DNA of 64,000 nucleotides from Vagococcus carniphilus (GCF_014397115.1 NZ_CP060720.1:2248001-2312000); one strand, 5' to 3'; positions 6,607 to 16,289 are shown, numbered from the stretch's first letter. The notes: generated by a model from the sequence alone, not told the origin. Program-made: numbers and translations.

Positions 6607-8328
6607 TTATTGCTCAATTTTTATGACAATTGAAACACCTTTATTTTCTTCAGAAGTAACTCTCATCTCTGTTGACTCACCAAAGAAACCTTTTATTCTT
6701 TGATACACATTAGAAATGCCAATTGAATTTTGTAAAACAACATTTTTCTCATTCAATTTATCATTAACTTCTATCAATCGTTCTTGTGTCATACCTAAAC
6801 CATTATCTGTTATTTGTATTTCTACCTCTGTCCCCATTTGACGTGCTTTCACACTAATAGCATTATCTTGTCTTTCATAATCAATCCCATGAACAAAGTA
6901 ATTCTCGATTAATGGTTGGATAATAAATTTAGGAATAATAAATTTATCTAAACCATCATCTACAACAAAATGATAAGCAATACTATCAGGGTATCTCATT
7001 TGATAGAGATAAACATACTTCTCACAAAAATCTAGTTCCTCTTTTAGAGTCGTTGTCTTTTCTTGGGTAATATTATTTCTTAGAAGAGCAGAGAACGCAT
7101 AAACCACATCTGCAAGCTCATTTTGCTGATTACTTAAAGCGTACATCCTAATATATTCTAAGGTGTTATATAAGAAGTGTGGATTGATTTGTGACTGCAA
7201 AGCCCTCATATGAGCATCTCTTTGTTTTATTTCAAGATAATAAATATCTTCAATATATTTATTTAAATTAACCACCATCTGGTTAATTGCATCCGCTAAA
7301 TCCTTTAGCTCTAATTGCATTGTACTTGTGTCTACTTGAGCTTTTAAATTTACCTGACTAACTTGATTAGTCGCTTGAACAATCTGCTCCATTTGGCTAG
7401 AATAGCGTTTAAACACCTTATTAAGAATAACTAGAAGTAAAATAATAACTGAAAAGCCAATAACAAATATCGGAATAATCTGCATAAAAGAATTCCATCT
7501 TACTTGTTTTTTCTCAAGGAGCGTTACCATAGATAAATCTTTGACTGAAATCAGTTTAACAAAATATTGCTTATCTAGATCCTCCTCGCTTATCCAAGAA
7601 TTTTCCTTCATGCTTTTTTTTAATTGATTTAAATCTTTTTCTGGAATTCCTTTTTCATGACCATAAATCAACTTATCATGAGAATCAAAAATAAACGTAT
7701 TAATCTCTTTTTTATTTTCTCCATGGCTATTATAAAAAGATGTCAGACTATCTTCAGTAAAACTAACATAAATAGCGCCACTAATTTGAAAAGAGCTTGG
7801 ATCTCTGATTGATCTAACAAAAGTCAATTCTTTTGTCGGTTTAACAAAAGATTTTGTCTGTTTTTTTCCTATTACACGAGACTGATCACCGTGAATATAA
7901 TAATCATAATCATCAAATACAATATCAATTGACTTAACATCTGTATAATTTGAAAAAATTGTCCGCATAACATCTTGAAAAAAAGTACCTGTTCCGCCCT
8001 CATGCCACTCATCAATGACTGTTTCAAAATACTCTTGTTGATCCATCAAAAGATAATTTCGCATATTTTTATAGTGAGTAGGTGTAATAGCTACCTCTCC
8101 TAAAATATTCGAAACAACATTGCTGTCTTTATTTCTCAAACTTGTTGCTAATTCTGCTGATACATTTTCAATCGAACTTTTCGCTTCCTTAAAGTTTGAG
8201 TTAACCATAAATAAACTTAATCCTAGCATGATTATTAAAACAATCATTACTAAAATTAAGCTATAGAGCATCATTAACTGATTAATCAAAAACCCTCGAT
8301 TGAAAAAATTAGACCATTTCTTCTTCAT
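6607..8328 (-). CDS. Sensor histidine kinase, YesM/LytS-like family
   Basis: This membrane sensor has about 573 aa. It has an N-terminal transmembrane helix (LIIMLGLSLFMV region), a large extracellular sensor domain, a second transmembrane helix (IIPIFVIGFSVIILLLVIL), a HAMP-like segment, the His_kinase domain with the phosphoacceptor in LQSQINPHFLYNTLEYI, and a HATPase domain (IQPLIENYFVHGI, ITDNGLGM). I chose the ATG at 8328, which overlaps the end of the upstream DUF624 gene by 20 bp; starts at 8346 or 8355 are possible. It presumably senses an extracellular sugar or binding-protein complex and phosphorylates the AraC-type regulator encoded downstream. Confidence 0.9.
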   Translation of the reverse strand: MKKKWSNFFNRGFLINQLMMLYSLILVMIVLIIMLGLSLFMVNSNFKEAKSSIENVSAELATSLRNKDSNVVSNILGEVAITPTHYKNMRNYLLMDQQEYFETVIDEWHEGGTGTFFQDVMRTIFSNYTDVKSIDIVFDDYDYYIHGDQSRVIGKKQTKSFVKPTKELTFVRSIRDPSSFQISGAIYVSFTEDSLTSFYNSHGENKKEINTFIFDSHDKLIYGHEKGIPEKDLNQLKKSMKENSWISEEDLDKQYFVKLISVKDLSMVTLLEKKQVRWNSFMQIIPIFVIGFSVIILLLVILNKVFKRYSSQMEQIVQATNQVSQVNLKAQVDTSTMQLELKDLADAINQMVVNLNKYIEDIYYLEIKQRDAHMRALQSQINPHFLYNTLEYIRMYALSNQQNELADVVYAFSALLRNNITQEKTTTLKEELDFCEKYVYLYQMRYPDSIAYHFVVDDGLDKFIIPKFIIQPLIENYFVHGIDYERQDNAISVKARQMGTEVEIQITDNGLGMTQERLIEVNDKLNEKNVVLQNSIGISNVYQRIKGFFGESTEMRVTSEENKGVSIVIKIEQ

Positions 8329-8935
8329 TAAATCCCAACTTTTCATGAATAACATCTCGAATTTGTTTTGTTGCTATCGTACTCCACATAATTAATAAAC
8401 TAAATGTAGCAAATACAAATAGTCCCTTCATTTGCCAAGTGACAAATCCTATTGTTAACACCCCAAAAAGTAATTTCCAGAAGGTGCCAAAACCAAAGAA
8501 AACACTAATTGCTGATAGTTTTAAAATTTCTAAAAAAGGCATCTCATACGTTGATTCATAAGTAACTAAATACTGATAAGCAACGTAGATAAATAGCATA
8601 GCAGACATTAAAACAAAATCGATGATTAACCATATTATACCAACTAATTGCACAGATAAATATAAATTATAAGCGAGTAATAAAAACAGACCTGTAAATA
8701 ATAAAAACTGAACATTACTTCTTACCCAATGCTTCTTCCATAATTCAAATGCTTTTTTAAAAGTAACCTCTTTATAATCAAACTCTGATAATTGAAATAA
8801 ATCACTTACCATCTGAATGGATGGACCTATACCTAAACAATAGCCTCCCATAAGGCTGAACAAATGAAAAAATAAATTCAATTTAATCACTAACCAACTG
8901 ACTTTAAAAGCTCTTTCTATTCCCGTACCGAGCAT
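8309..8935 (-). CDS. DUF624 (YesL-like) membrane protein
   Basis: This 208-aa protein has about four to five hydrophobic segments. DUF624/YesL proteins are small membrane proteins of unknown function found almost always beside YesMN-type sensors and carbohydrate ABC transporters, as here. It is the first gene of the sensor operon and overlaps the kinase gene. The ribosome binding site is weak. It begins MLGTGIERAFKVSWLVIKLN, close to the usual N-terminus of the family. Confidence 0.85.
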   Translation of the reverse strand: MLGTGIERAFKVSWLVIKLNLFFHLFSLMGGYCLGIGPSIQMVSDLFQLSEFDYKEVTFKKAFELWKKHWVRSNVQFLLFTGLFLLLAYNLYLSVQLVGIIWLIIDFVLMSAMLFIYVAYQYLVTYESTYEMPFLEILKLSAISVFFGFGTFWKLLFGVLTIGFVTWQMKGLFVFATFSLLIMWSTIATKQIRDVIHEKLGFNEEEMV

Positions 8936-9001
8936 TTCTTTACATTTCTTTCTTTCATTTATTCTCCATTTATTATAAATTAAATGGATTGTTTTTTTAA
9001 T

Positions 9002-9034
9002 AAAAAAGGTTGAAACTTAAGAAAGTCTCAACCT
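9002..9034 (-). terminator. Terminator of the carbohydrate ABC transporter operon
   Basis: On the minus strand AGGTTGAGACT pairs with AGTTTCAACCT, followed by six T. It separates the transporter operon from the sensor operon. Confidence 0.85.
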
Positions 9035-9068
9035 TTTCATCGTGGTAAAGATTGCAATTCTTCTTAGA

Positions 9069-10532
9069 CTATTTTAAAAATTCATCTAATTGAGTTTGCA
9101 TTTCTTCTCTTACTTTATCCCAACCAGCTTTTTCTAAATCATTAATTAACTTAGGAACATTTTTTTCTGGGTCAACAGAACCTGTGTTCAAGCTGTCTTT
9201 ATAACGACTCATAACGTTTGAGATATTTGTTATTTCTGTTTTCACTTTATCTGTTTTGAAGTTAAAACCTAATGTTGGTGAAGTAATTGATTCTTCAATT
9301 TTCTTGTCACGTTCTTTAACTAAATCATCTGATAAAGTATCTTGCGTATAAAGAATCATGTTATTACCTGTGTTCCAAGCTGCCATATGTGTATTAGGTT
9401 TGTAACCATCTAACAATTTAATTTTATCTTCGCCAGCTTTTTCCCATGCTTTTCCTTCAACTCCCCAAACTAAACCATTTAATAATTCAGGGTCGCTATT
9501 TAGAAGACCTAGAAGCTCAACAGATTTTTCTTTGTTTTTTGAAACATTTGCTACAACAAAGTTAGCCATTTGCGCTTGAGCAGTTGTTCTATAAGGTTTT
9601 GTAATGGCTTTAGAAACAATTTCTTGTCCCGCTGCATTTGTTAAAACAGTATCACCATAATCCATAGGTCCTTGTGTTTCTTCACGCATGAACCAAGTAT
9701 TTCCTTCTAATGGGAAACCAGTTGTGTTAGTCGCTGCATCAACTGGAATAATACCAGCTTCATGCCACTTACGATATAGTTTTAAGTTATCCATCATTGC
9801 TTTGTCATCATATTGATTGATGATTTTAGGATTCTTATTATCATCCAACTTGATAGCAAAAGGTAAATCTTTTCCTAATGGATAGTCATAATCACCAGAA
9901 ATATTAAAGTTTTGACCAATAGCAAATGCTGCTATTTTAGGTTCTTTTTCATGGAACTCAGTTAAAACTTTTTCCGCATCTGCATAAGACTCAATATCAT
10001 CAATATTTAAATTATATTTATCAATATATTGTTTATTGAATGTTAACATTTGTTGAGAATAAACATTACCATTTACCGGGAAACCATATAATTTATCATC
10101 CACTAAGTTCCCTTTAATATAAGTTTCATCTAATTGATCATACGCTTCTTTTGCGTATTTAGGTGCTAAGTCAGTTAAATCTGCATAAGCTCCTTTTTGA
10201 GCATTAGCTACATAGTTAGAAGCAAACGAAATATCATAATTTTCGCCTGAAGCGATAATTGTACTCATTTTTTGGTTCCAGTCGCCCCAACCAATGTATT
10301 GTAAGTCAAGTTCAGCGTTAATCTTTTCTTTAATTTGCTTATTAGCGATTGTCATTAACTCATCATAGTTATCTGGTTTATCACCAACTTGGTACATTAA
10401 AAGTGTTGTTGTACCATCTTTACCGCCTGACTTATCTTTTTTAGCGTCTTTATTAGAGCCACCACATGCTGCTAAACTAACTAATAACAAAGCTGCTCCT
10501 GCAACTGTTGCTACTTTTTTAAAACCTTTCAC
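9069..10532 (-). CDS. Extracellular solute-binding lipoprotein of a carbohydrate ABC transporter (LplA-like)
   Basis: This 487-aa lipoprotein has signal peptide VATVAGAALLLVSLAAC with lipobox LAAC, then a lysine/glycine-rich linker and a family-1 solute-binding fold. The C-terminal third looks like the DUF3502-type region seen in binding proteins for complex oligosaccharides. The start is GTG at 10532 with AGGGGG 8 nt upstream; the TTG at 10538 sits only 2 nt from that site and is unlikely. It is the last gene of the three-gene operon, after two permeases. No ATPase gene is present, so it presumably shares a general MsmK-type ATPase encoded elsewhere. The sugar cannot be told from sequence. 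Confidence 0.9.
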   Translation of the reverse strand: MKGFKKVATVAGAALLLVSLAACGGSNKDAKKDKSGGKDGTTTLLMYQVGDKPDNYDELMTIANKQIKEKINAELDLQYIGWGDWNQKMSTIIASGENYDISFASNYVANAQKGAYADLTDLAPKYAKEAYDQLDETYIKGNLVDDKLYGFPVNGNVYSQQMLTFNKQYIDKYNLNIDDIESYADAEKVLTEFHEKEPKIAAFAIGQNFNISGDYDYPLGKDLPFAIKLDDNKNPKIINQYDDKAMMDNLKLYRKWHEAGIIPVDAATNTTGFPLEGNTWFMREETQGPMDYGDTVLTNAAGQEIVSKAITKPYRTTAQAQMANFVVANVSKNKEKSVELLGLLNSDPELLNGLVWGVEGKAWEKAGEDKIKLLDGYKPNTHMAAWNTGNNMILYTQDTLSDDLVKERDKKIEESITSPTLGFNFKTDKVKTEITNISNVMSRYKDSLNTGSVDPEKNVPKLINDLEKAGWDKVREEMQTQLDEFLK

Positions 10533-10556
10533 AATCAATTCCCCCTATATATTTTT

Positions 10557-11480
10557 TTATTCTTTAACGCCACCAATTGTTAATCCACCCACAAAATATT
10601 TTTGGAAGAATGGGTAGCTTAAAGCAATTGGTAGTGTTGAAATCACAACAATGGCCATTCTTGCCGATTCACTTGGTAAAGCTGCTAATCCACCGGCAAT
10701 TTGTGACCCCATACCTGTACTTTTTGCTAAGAAATCCAAATTATTTTGAATTTTCATTAACAAGTATTGCAGCGGAACTAAGTTATCATTTTGAATGTAT
10801 AATAAGGCGTTAAACCAATCATTCCAATAACCTAATGCTGCGAATAAACTAATCGTTGCAATCCCAGGTACTGCAAGTGGTAAAACAATTTTTATAAAGA
10901 TTGTCATCTCACTGGCACCATCAATACGAGCTGACTCAATGATACTATCTGGAACTGTCTTCTTGAAAAATGTTCGCATAACTAAAATATTAAACGGCCC
11001 TAATGCCATTGGTAAAATTAATGCCCAAATCGTATCTTTTAAATAAAGCATGTTAGTCATAACAATATAGTTAGCTACCATACCTGGTGCAAATAACATT
11101 GTTATTAAAGCAAACATCGTAAAGAATTTACGAAATGGAAAATTAGAGCGAGATATAACGTACGCATAAAGTGAAGTCATTGTCGCATTCACAAGTGTCC
11201 CAAAAACTGTTACAAAAATAGTCACACCAAATGCTCGAAATATTTTAGAAGACATTTGACCAGCAAAAATATAATCATAAGCTGCAAAAGACCATTCTTG
11301 TGGAAAGAAACTATACCCATGCTCAGCAAGAGAGGTTTCACTTGTTAAAGATATAATGATAACAAAAATAAATGGTATTAAACAAGATATCGCAAACAAA
11401 GCAATTAAGATATTAAAGAAAAAATCTGCTTTTGGACTAAATGCTCGAACCTCTACTCTAGCTACTTTTTTTCTACTCAT
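10557..11480 (-). CDS. Carbohydrate ABC transporter permease (LplC/YtcP-like)
   Basis: This 307-aa permease of the MalG/LplC type has six predicted transmembrane helices. The EAA loop reads ESARIDGASEMTIFIKIVLPLAVPG, shown here as its parts ESARIDGASE and VLPLAVPG; it contacts the ATPase. Start ATG at 11480 follows AGGAGGG. It lies 14 bp after the partner permease and 24 bp before the binding protein. The C-terminus (YFVGGLTIGGVKE) is typical of LplC/YtcP proteins. The neighbouring YesMN-type sensor fits import of a plant- or host-derived oligosaccharide. Confidence 0.92.
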   Translation of the reverse strand: MSRKKVARVEVRAFSPKADFFFNILIALFAISCLIPFIFVIIISLTSETSLAEHGYSFFPQEWSFAAYDYIFAGQMSSKIFRAFGVTIFVTVFGTLVNATMTSLYAYVISRSNFPFRKFFTMFALITMLFAPGMVANYIVMTNMLYLKDTIWALILPMALGPFNILVMRTFFKKTVPDSIIESARIDGASEMTIFIKIVLPLAVPGIATISLFAALGYWNDWFNALLYIQNDNLVPLQYLLMKIQNNLDFLAKSTGMGSQIAGGLAALPSESARMAIVVISTLPIALSYPFFQKYFVGGLTIGGVKE

Positions 11481-11494
11481 TTGTTACCCTCCTA

Positions 11495-12436
11495 CTAGAA
11501 TAATGATGAATCTGGATCAAGCTTACGAACAACCATATTAGCGCCAATTAAAAGTGCGCTACCTACCACTGATTGATAAAGCCCAGCTGCAGCGGTCATT
11601 CCAATATCTCCTGTTGCTGTTAAACCGTTATAGATATAAGTATCTAATACACTAGTTACTTCATATAAAGCATCTGATTTCATTGGCACTGAGAAGAACA
11701 TACCAAAGTCTGCTTTAAAAATCCCACCAATATTTAAGATTAATAAAATACTCATCATTGGTAATAGCTGAGGAAGTGTTACATTCTTAATTTGTTGCCA
11801 TTTACTAGCTCCATCTACCATCGCTGCTTCATAATATGTTGGATCAATTCCCATGACAGAAGCATAATAGATAATACTATTGTAACCCAAGCTTTTCCAA
11901 ACATTTAAAACCACAAAGATTAATGGCCACCACGTTGGATCTTGATACCACTGAATTGGTGTTCCACCATTTTGAGCTAACCATTGATTGATGATTCCTT
12001 TGTCTGGGCTTAAAAAAGCATAAACAAAATATGAAATAACAACCCATGATAAGAAATATGGTAGTAATGACATCGTATTATAGACTTTTACCAATCTTTT
12101 ATTTCTCAACTCACTCATAATAATGGCAAATGCAACTGCAAAGAATAAGTTACAAGCTAGAAAAATAATATTATATAATAATGTATTTCGGGTGATTAAC
12201 CAAGCATCGTTAGAAGCAAATAAAAATTTAAAGTTATCAAAACCAACCCACGGACTTTGTTTTAAACTAGCAAGAAAGCCGTCTGGTGAAATATGAAAAT
12301 CTTTAAACGCCACCACGTTTGCTAATACTGGTATATAAAAGAAAAAGATAAACCAGATAAATCCAGGAATAGCCATCAGAATTAATGCTCTAAAACGATA
12401 GACGTCTGCCCAAAACCCTCTTTTCTTTTTTTTCAC
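11495..12436 (-). CDS. Carbohydrate ABC transporter permease (LplB/YteP-like)
   Basis: This permease has 313 aa from a GTG at 12436. It has six predicted transmembrane helices and the EAA loop YEAAMVDGASKWQQIKNVTLP. The C-terminal VVRKLDPDSSLF is typical of LplB. I chose GTG at 12436 because GGGAGG lies 7 nt upstream at 12444-12449, and because the alternative ATG at 12454 would fall only about 4 nt from the predicted transcription start. It is the first gene of the operon and pairs with the downstream permease to form the membrane channel. Confidence 0.9.
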   Translation of the reverse strand: MKKKKRGFWADVYRFRALILMAIPGFIWFIFFFYIPVLANVVAFKDFHISPDGFLASLKQSPWVGFDNFKFLFASNDAWLITRNTLLYNIIFLACNLFFAVAFAIIMSELRNKRLVKVYNTMSLLPYFLSWVVISYFVYAFLSPDKGIINQWLAQNGGTPIQWYQDPTWWPLIFVVLNVWKSLGYNSIIYYASVMGIDPTYYEAAMVDGASKWQQIKNVTLPQLLPMMSILLILNIGGIFKADFGMFFSVPMKSDALYEVTSVLDTYIYNGLTATGDIGMTAAAGLYQSVVGSALLIGANMVVRKLDPDSSLF

Positions 12437-12464
12437 TCTCTTTCCTCCCTTCATTCACACTAAA

Positions 12465-12525
12465 AGTATAACGCTTACTTTTTATTTTTATAAGAAACAA
12501 ACTAAAGGTGTTTTATAACAAACTA
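12465..12525 (-). promoter_or_regulatory. Promoter of the ABC operon with 21-bp-phased direct repeats and a cre-like site
   Basis: On the minus strand there is -10 TATACT at 12465-12470 with a poor -35 (TTATAA, 12488-12493). Just upstream are two identical 9-bp direct repeats, TAGTTTGTT, at 12496-12504 and 12517-12525, exactly 21 bp apart. This is the layout expected for an AraC-type activator, and the YesN-type regulator next door is the obvious candidate. AGTAAGCGTTATAC at 12466-12479 resembles a CcpA cre site and overlaps the -10, suggesting catabolite repression. Confidence 0.65.
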
Positions 12526-12632
12526 TAGTTTATCTTTCAATTTTTTTGAAAGAGTTTAACCGAAAATAAGCCATTTAGCACTTAAAACCGTAAAAAAAGA
12601 GCCTAAACAAATTAATGTTCAAACTCAATTTT

Positions 12633-13856
12633 TTATTGATTAAAATGGTAAGATGGAATATTTTTAGTATTACAGTGAATACCACCGCCAAATAAATTTA
12701 AGGCTAGTGTGTTAATTGGAATGATTTTTTTATCTGGAAAAACTGATTGTAATATTTTCAAAGCTTCTTCATCTTTTTCTTTAATTTTTTCAGGTAAACC
12801 TGGTTGATAGTAGCTTTGTGCTAACACAACTTCATTGAGAATCAAGAAATTACAGTAACTAAGCGCTGGTAAAACAGTCAAGTTACCTTCTGGTGCTTTT
12901 GTTCCGTCTAGATACTCTCCTGTAAACGGGTAGGCATATTCATACATGATATCACTTGGTGTTAATTCTATATAAATTGGTTCTGGAACAGGCATATTAA
13001 TAACTTTGAAAGGTTTGCCACTTATTTGTGTTGCTTCTTTTAAAACCTTCCTAGCTTGATCAAAACGCTCTTTATTATAGTAATGTAAAAAAGATTTACT
13101 TGCTTCCTCATTCGTCACATGACTCATTAAAATAGTATCTTCTGCCACAAATCGGCAAATTTCATCAATATGACCATTCGCTGACGAAGAACGAAAAGCC
13201 TTCATCTCGTTTTTCTCATCTGGAATTGGTCCTAATAAATAGTCCTCATCTTCATACGAACCTTGAGGTAACCAGATAATTTTTTCAACCCCATAAGCTG
13301 CTTTAAATAAATCTTCAACTTCTTCTTTTGACAAATCCGGATTTCGTTTATCCACTTCTGTCTCCTCAATCATCATTAAGACACCATTACCATTAAATTC
13401 ATGGTCCCCACCTTCTGTTACTAAAGGTAAAGATACGCTTGATTCAATCCCGTGTTCTTTTGCTTGAAACGGCGTTAAATCTATCAAAGATTTACTTCTT
13501 TCATCCTCTAGGCCAAAATAACCATATCCATCAAACAGATGACTTACATATTTCTTCTCACCATTTTCAAGTACAATATCCATTCCAAAATCTCTTGGAT
13601 AAATAACTTCTGCGGGATACTCTATACAGACTGAGTTATCTCTATTTAAGTTATTTTTTGCTATTTTCTCTTCAGCTCTTTTTTTAACTTCCTCATCATA
13701 ACAAATAATAAAAATAGAAACATCCCTTGGTATATGTCGAAGTATCTCTAAAGTGACTAAATCTGTTTCTAGTGTTTCTGTCGCAAATTCCTCAATCGGC
13801 CAAGACAACCAAACACTCTCTTGTTGATGGAATTCCGCTCCCATATATCTTTTCAT
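12633..13856 (-). CDS. Agmatine deiminase/peptidylarginine deiminase-family protein
   Basis: This 407-aa protein belongs to the PAD_porph/agmatine deiminase family. Such enzymes hydrolyse a guanidino group to a ureido group and ammonia. The catalytic Cys is in GGGIHCNTKNIP, the acidic/His residues in EGGDHEFNGNG and NGHIDEICRF, and the N-terminal substrate loop in ESVWLSWP and YPRDFG. Compared with usual agmatine deiminases (about 365-370 aa) there is an insertion before the catalytic His motif (LLGPIPDEKNEMKAFRSSSA). No putrescine transcarbamylase, carbamate kinase or antiporter gene is nearby, so the standard agmatine pathway is not encoded here. Its exact substrate is uncertain. Confidence 0.8.
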   Translation of the reverse strand: MKRYMGAEFHQQESVWLSWPIEEFATETLETDLVTLEILRHIPRDVSIFIICYDEEVKKRAEEKIAKNNLNRDNSVCIEYPAEVIYPRDFGMDIVLENGEKKYVSHLFDGYGYFGLEDERSKSLIDLTPFQAKEHGIESSVSLPLVTEGGDHEFNGNGVLMMIEETEVDKRNPDLSKEEVEDLFKAAYGVEKIIWLPQGSYEDEDYLLGPIPDEKNEMKAFRSSSANGHIDEICRFVAEDTILMSHVTNEEASKSFLHYYNKERFDQARKVLKEATQISGKPFKVINMPVPEPIYIELTPSDIMYEYAYPFTGEYLDGTKAPEGNLTVLPALSYCNFLILNEVVLAQSYYQPGLPEKIKEKDEEALKILQSVFPDKKIIPINTLALNLFGGGIHCNTKNIPSYHFNQ

Positions 13857-13874
13857 TTTTTATTTCCTTTCTTT

Positions 13875-13925
13875 AAAAAAAACTCCAACCATCACTTATC
13901 TTTCAAGATAAGTTAGATTGGAGTT
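13875..13925 (-). terminator. Terminator of the LemA/TPM operon
   Basis: On the minus strand AACTCCAA pairs with TTGGAGTT, with a second inner stem (ACTTATCTT/AAGATAAGT), followed by a T8 run. Confidence 0.85.
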
Positions 13926-13947
13926 TACCTTATTCTATAATGATGAT

Positions 13948-15462
13948 TTACCATCCACCAGAAAAGCCTCCGCCACCTGATGAGCCTCCGCCAAATGAAG
14001 AACCTCCGCCTCCACCTGATGAACCGCCACCACTATGGTAACTTGACCAAATCATCGACTGCATGTAATAAGAACCTAGTGTCATATTAGTTAAGTCATC
14101 CAAAGCTTTTTGCTTTTGATCACTTGCTATTTCTTTACGTTTCTTCTCTGCAAATCGATATGACTTAGCTAATTCTTGTGTATTAATAGTAATCTCTTGA
14201 AGAAGATTTGGATTGGATAAATCTTTACTTCTTAAGAAATAGTAGACCATTAGTGCTACTTGAAGGTCGTTGTTAACCCTACTTAAGCGTACACCTTTCT
14301 CACTTAAAAATTGTTCACACATCTTTTCAATAAAACGTTTATTATCTTTTGAAATTTTTAAAGCTCTTTGATGTTTCTCTGTTGTAGCTGCTGTGTAGTC
14401 ACTGATTACGCCAATGTAGTTTCCTTCTAAGTAAGGGTTACTCATCACTGGATAAGCAAACTCTTTACTCTCAGGAATTAATTCTGCTTTAAGTGAATTT
14501 AAATATTTACTTTCTAAGTAAACTGAGACATCATAAGGCGCTTCTTTTTTAGCTTTTCTCCAATACTGGATAATTCCATCTACTAAGATATATTGAGCTA
14601 TCCACTCAATCATTTCATTTCGATCTGAGAATAGCATTTCTTTTTTATTATTAGTTAAACGATTCAACTGTTTTGCTAGATATTCAGGAAGTTCAACTTT
14701 TTTTATACCTTTACCTAGCCCTGTTATTTGGTTGGCTTTATCAATATAAATATAGCCCTTCAAATCAGCTCCTAAGTAGTCTTTAGTTAGTATTTTTCGG
14801 ATTCTAGCAATTCTTAAACGATACCACATAATAGCAAGAAGTCCTATTGCGACAACACCTAAGAAAGCAAACATAACACTAATAGCTATTTTTTTATCTC
14901 TTGCTTTTTCTTCTTCTATTAATCGTTTAGCTGCTTCAACGTCCCCGTATTTTTCGTTAACTAAGTTTTGAACATTTCTTGAAATAAACATAACCGCTTG
15001 GCCATATTTTTCATCTTTCAAAAGATCAGTTGCCTCATCTGGCACAACAGAATCCTTCATACTATCTGTTATGACGTCTTCAACTCCGTAACCTGTTTCC
15101 AAGCGATATTTTCTATCCTCAACAGAGATAACGAATAAAAATCCATTATCTAATTCTTTATTACCAATACCCAAATGTTGGAATTTTTTTTCTGCATAAT
15201 CTTCAATTGAATCATAACCATCTAAATTGTTTAAAGTAACAACAACATATTGAGGTTTTCCAGGCAAATTAGCAAAGTCATACTCATTCATATTTTTAAT
15301 AGCTGTCTTATCTTCGTTCGATAAAATATTAGCGTTATCCTCAACAAAAATATTGTCTGATTCAGCAAAAGCACTTGTTGTAAAGCCTATAAGTACCGTA
15401 AAGAATACTATCAATAAAAAACCAATAAACCTATTCCTTTTTTGATAACTTAACTGATTCAT
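13948..15462 (-). CDS. TPM-domain membrane protein with glycine-rich tail (YgcG family)
   Basis: This 504-aa protein has an N-terminal signal/transmembrane helix (IGFLLIVFFTVLIGFTTSAFA), then a TPM (PF04536) domain of about 130 residues (FVEDNANILSNEDK, YRLETGYGVEDVITD). A transmembrane helix follows near residue 195 (IAISVMFAFLGVVAIGLLAI), then a cytoplasmic region. It ends in a Gly/Ser tail (GGGSSFGGGSSGGGGFSGGW). TPM proteins are found with LemA across bacteria; their role is unclear, with links to envelope stress and membrane-protein turnover. GGAGGTGA precedes the start. It follows the lemA-like gene by 30 bp in one operon. Confidence 0.88.
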   Translation of the reverse strand: MNQLSYQKRNRFIGFLLIVFFTVLIGFTTSAFAESDNIFVEDNANILSNEDKTAIKNMNEYDFANLPGKPQYVVVTLNNLDGYDSIEDYAEKKFQHLGIGNKELDNGFLFVISVEDRKYRLETGYGVEDVITDSMKDSVVPDEATDLLKDEKYGQAVMFISRNVQNLVNEKYGDVEAAKRLIEEEKARDKKIAISVMFAFLGVVAIGLLAIMWYRLRIARIRKILTKDYLGADLKGYIYIDKANQITGLGKGIKKVELPEYLAKQLNRLTNNKKEMLFSDRNEMIEWIAQYILVDGIIQYWRKAKKEAPYDVSVYLESKYLNSLKAELIPESKEFAYPVMSNPYLEGNYIGVISDYTAATTEKHQRALKISKDNKRFIEKMCEQFLSEKGVRLSRVNNDLQVALMVYYFLRSKDLSNPNLLQEITINTQELAKSYRFAEKKRKEIASDQKQKALDDLTNMTLGSYYMQSMIWSSYHSGGGSSGGGGGSSFGGGSSGGGGFSGGW

Positions 15463-15492
15463 CTACTCACCTCCATAAGTAGTTGATTCTAG

Positions 15493-16062
15493 TTACTTAC
15501 TAAAATCAACTTCAGGTGCTTTTTCAGCGCCTTTTTCAGCTTCAAAGTATTCTTTTTCATCAAAGCCAGTCATACCAGCAATGATTGATTTAGGGAAACG
15601 TTTAATTGAAACGTTATATTCTTTAACAGCTTTATTATAACGATCACGTTCAACTGAGATTCTATTTTCAGTTCCTTCTAATTGAGTCATTAATGTTTTT
15701 ACATTATCATTTGATTTTAGTTCAGGGTAGTTTTCCATAACAACCATTAAACGAGATAAAGCTGTTTCCATTTCTCCTGAAGCTTCTGATGTTTCTTTAA
15801 CAGTTTTAGCACCTGCCATTTTACTTCTTGCTTCACTAATATCACCAAATACTTCTTTTTCTTGTTTCATACTTCCCTTAACAGAATTTACTAAGTTCGG
15901 GATTAAATCATAACGTCGTTGTAATTTTGAATCAACCGTTGCCCATTGACTCTCAACATCTGCCTCTCTTGAAACTAAACTATTATAAGTTGAAAAACCA
16001 TATATCACAAAAACAGCAACAATAGCACCTATGATTAATCCAATTTTACTTCCTTTTTTCAT
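15493..16062 (-). CDS. LemA family protein
   Basis: This 189-aa protein has one N-terminal membrane helix (IGLIIGAIVAVFVIYGF) followed by a helical bundle with the LemA signature (ESQWATVDSKLQRRYDLIPN and VKTLMTQLEGTENRISVER). LemA proteins are anchored in the membrane with the bulk outside. Length matches the family. It is first in an operon with the TPM-domain gene and has a strong AAGGAGG site. A likely promoter on the minus strand is TTGTCA-N17-TTATTT upstream. The specific function is unknown. Confidence 0.92.
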   Translation of the reverse strand: MKKGSKIGLIIGAIVAVFVIYGFSTYNSLVSREADVESQWATVDSKLQRRYDLIPNLVNSVKGSMKQEKEVFGDISEARSKMAGAKTVKETSEASGEMETALSRLMVVMENYPELKSNDNVKTLMTQLEGTENRISVERDRYNKAVKEYNVSIKRFPKSIIAGMTGFDEKEYFEAEKGAEKAPEVDFSK

Positions 16063-16289
16063 TTTTTATTCCTCCTTATTATATGACAAAAATAACAAAT
16101 CATTTACTTATGTGACAATTATAAATCAAAACTATCTTCTTTTCATCCGACCTAAGTCTGATGCCACGTGATTTTCCATTTCGTTTCATACATCTTAACA
16201 TTATTTAATTTAAAATCGAAATAAAACCCTTGTTTTTTTCTTGCTATGTTAAACTTATATTATAGTAGAAAGATGAAGGGAGTTTTATC

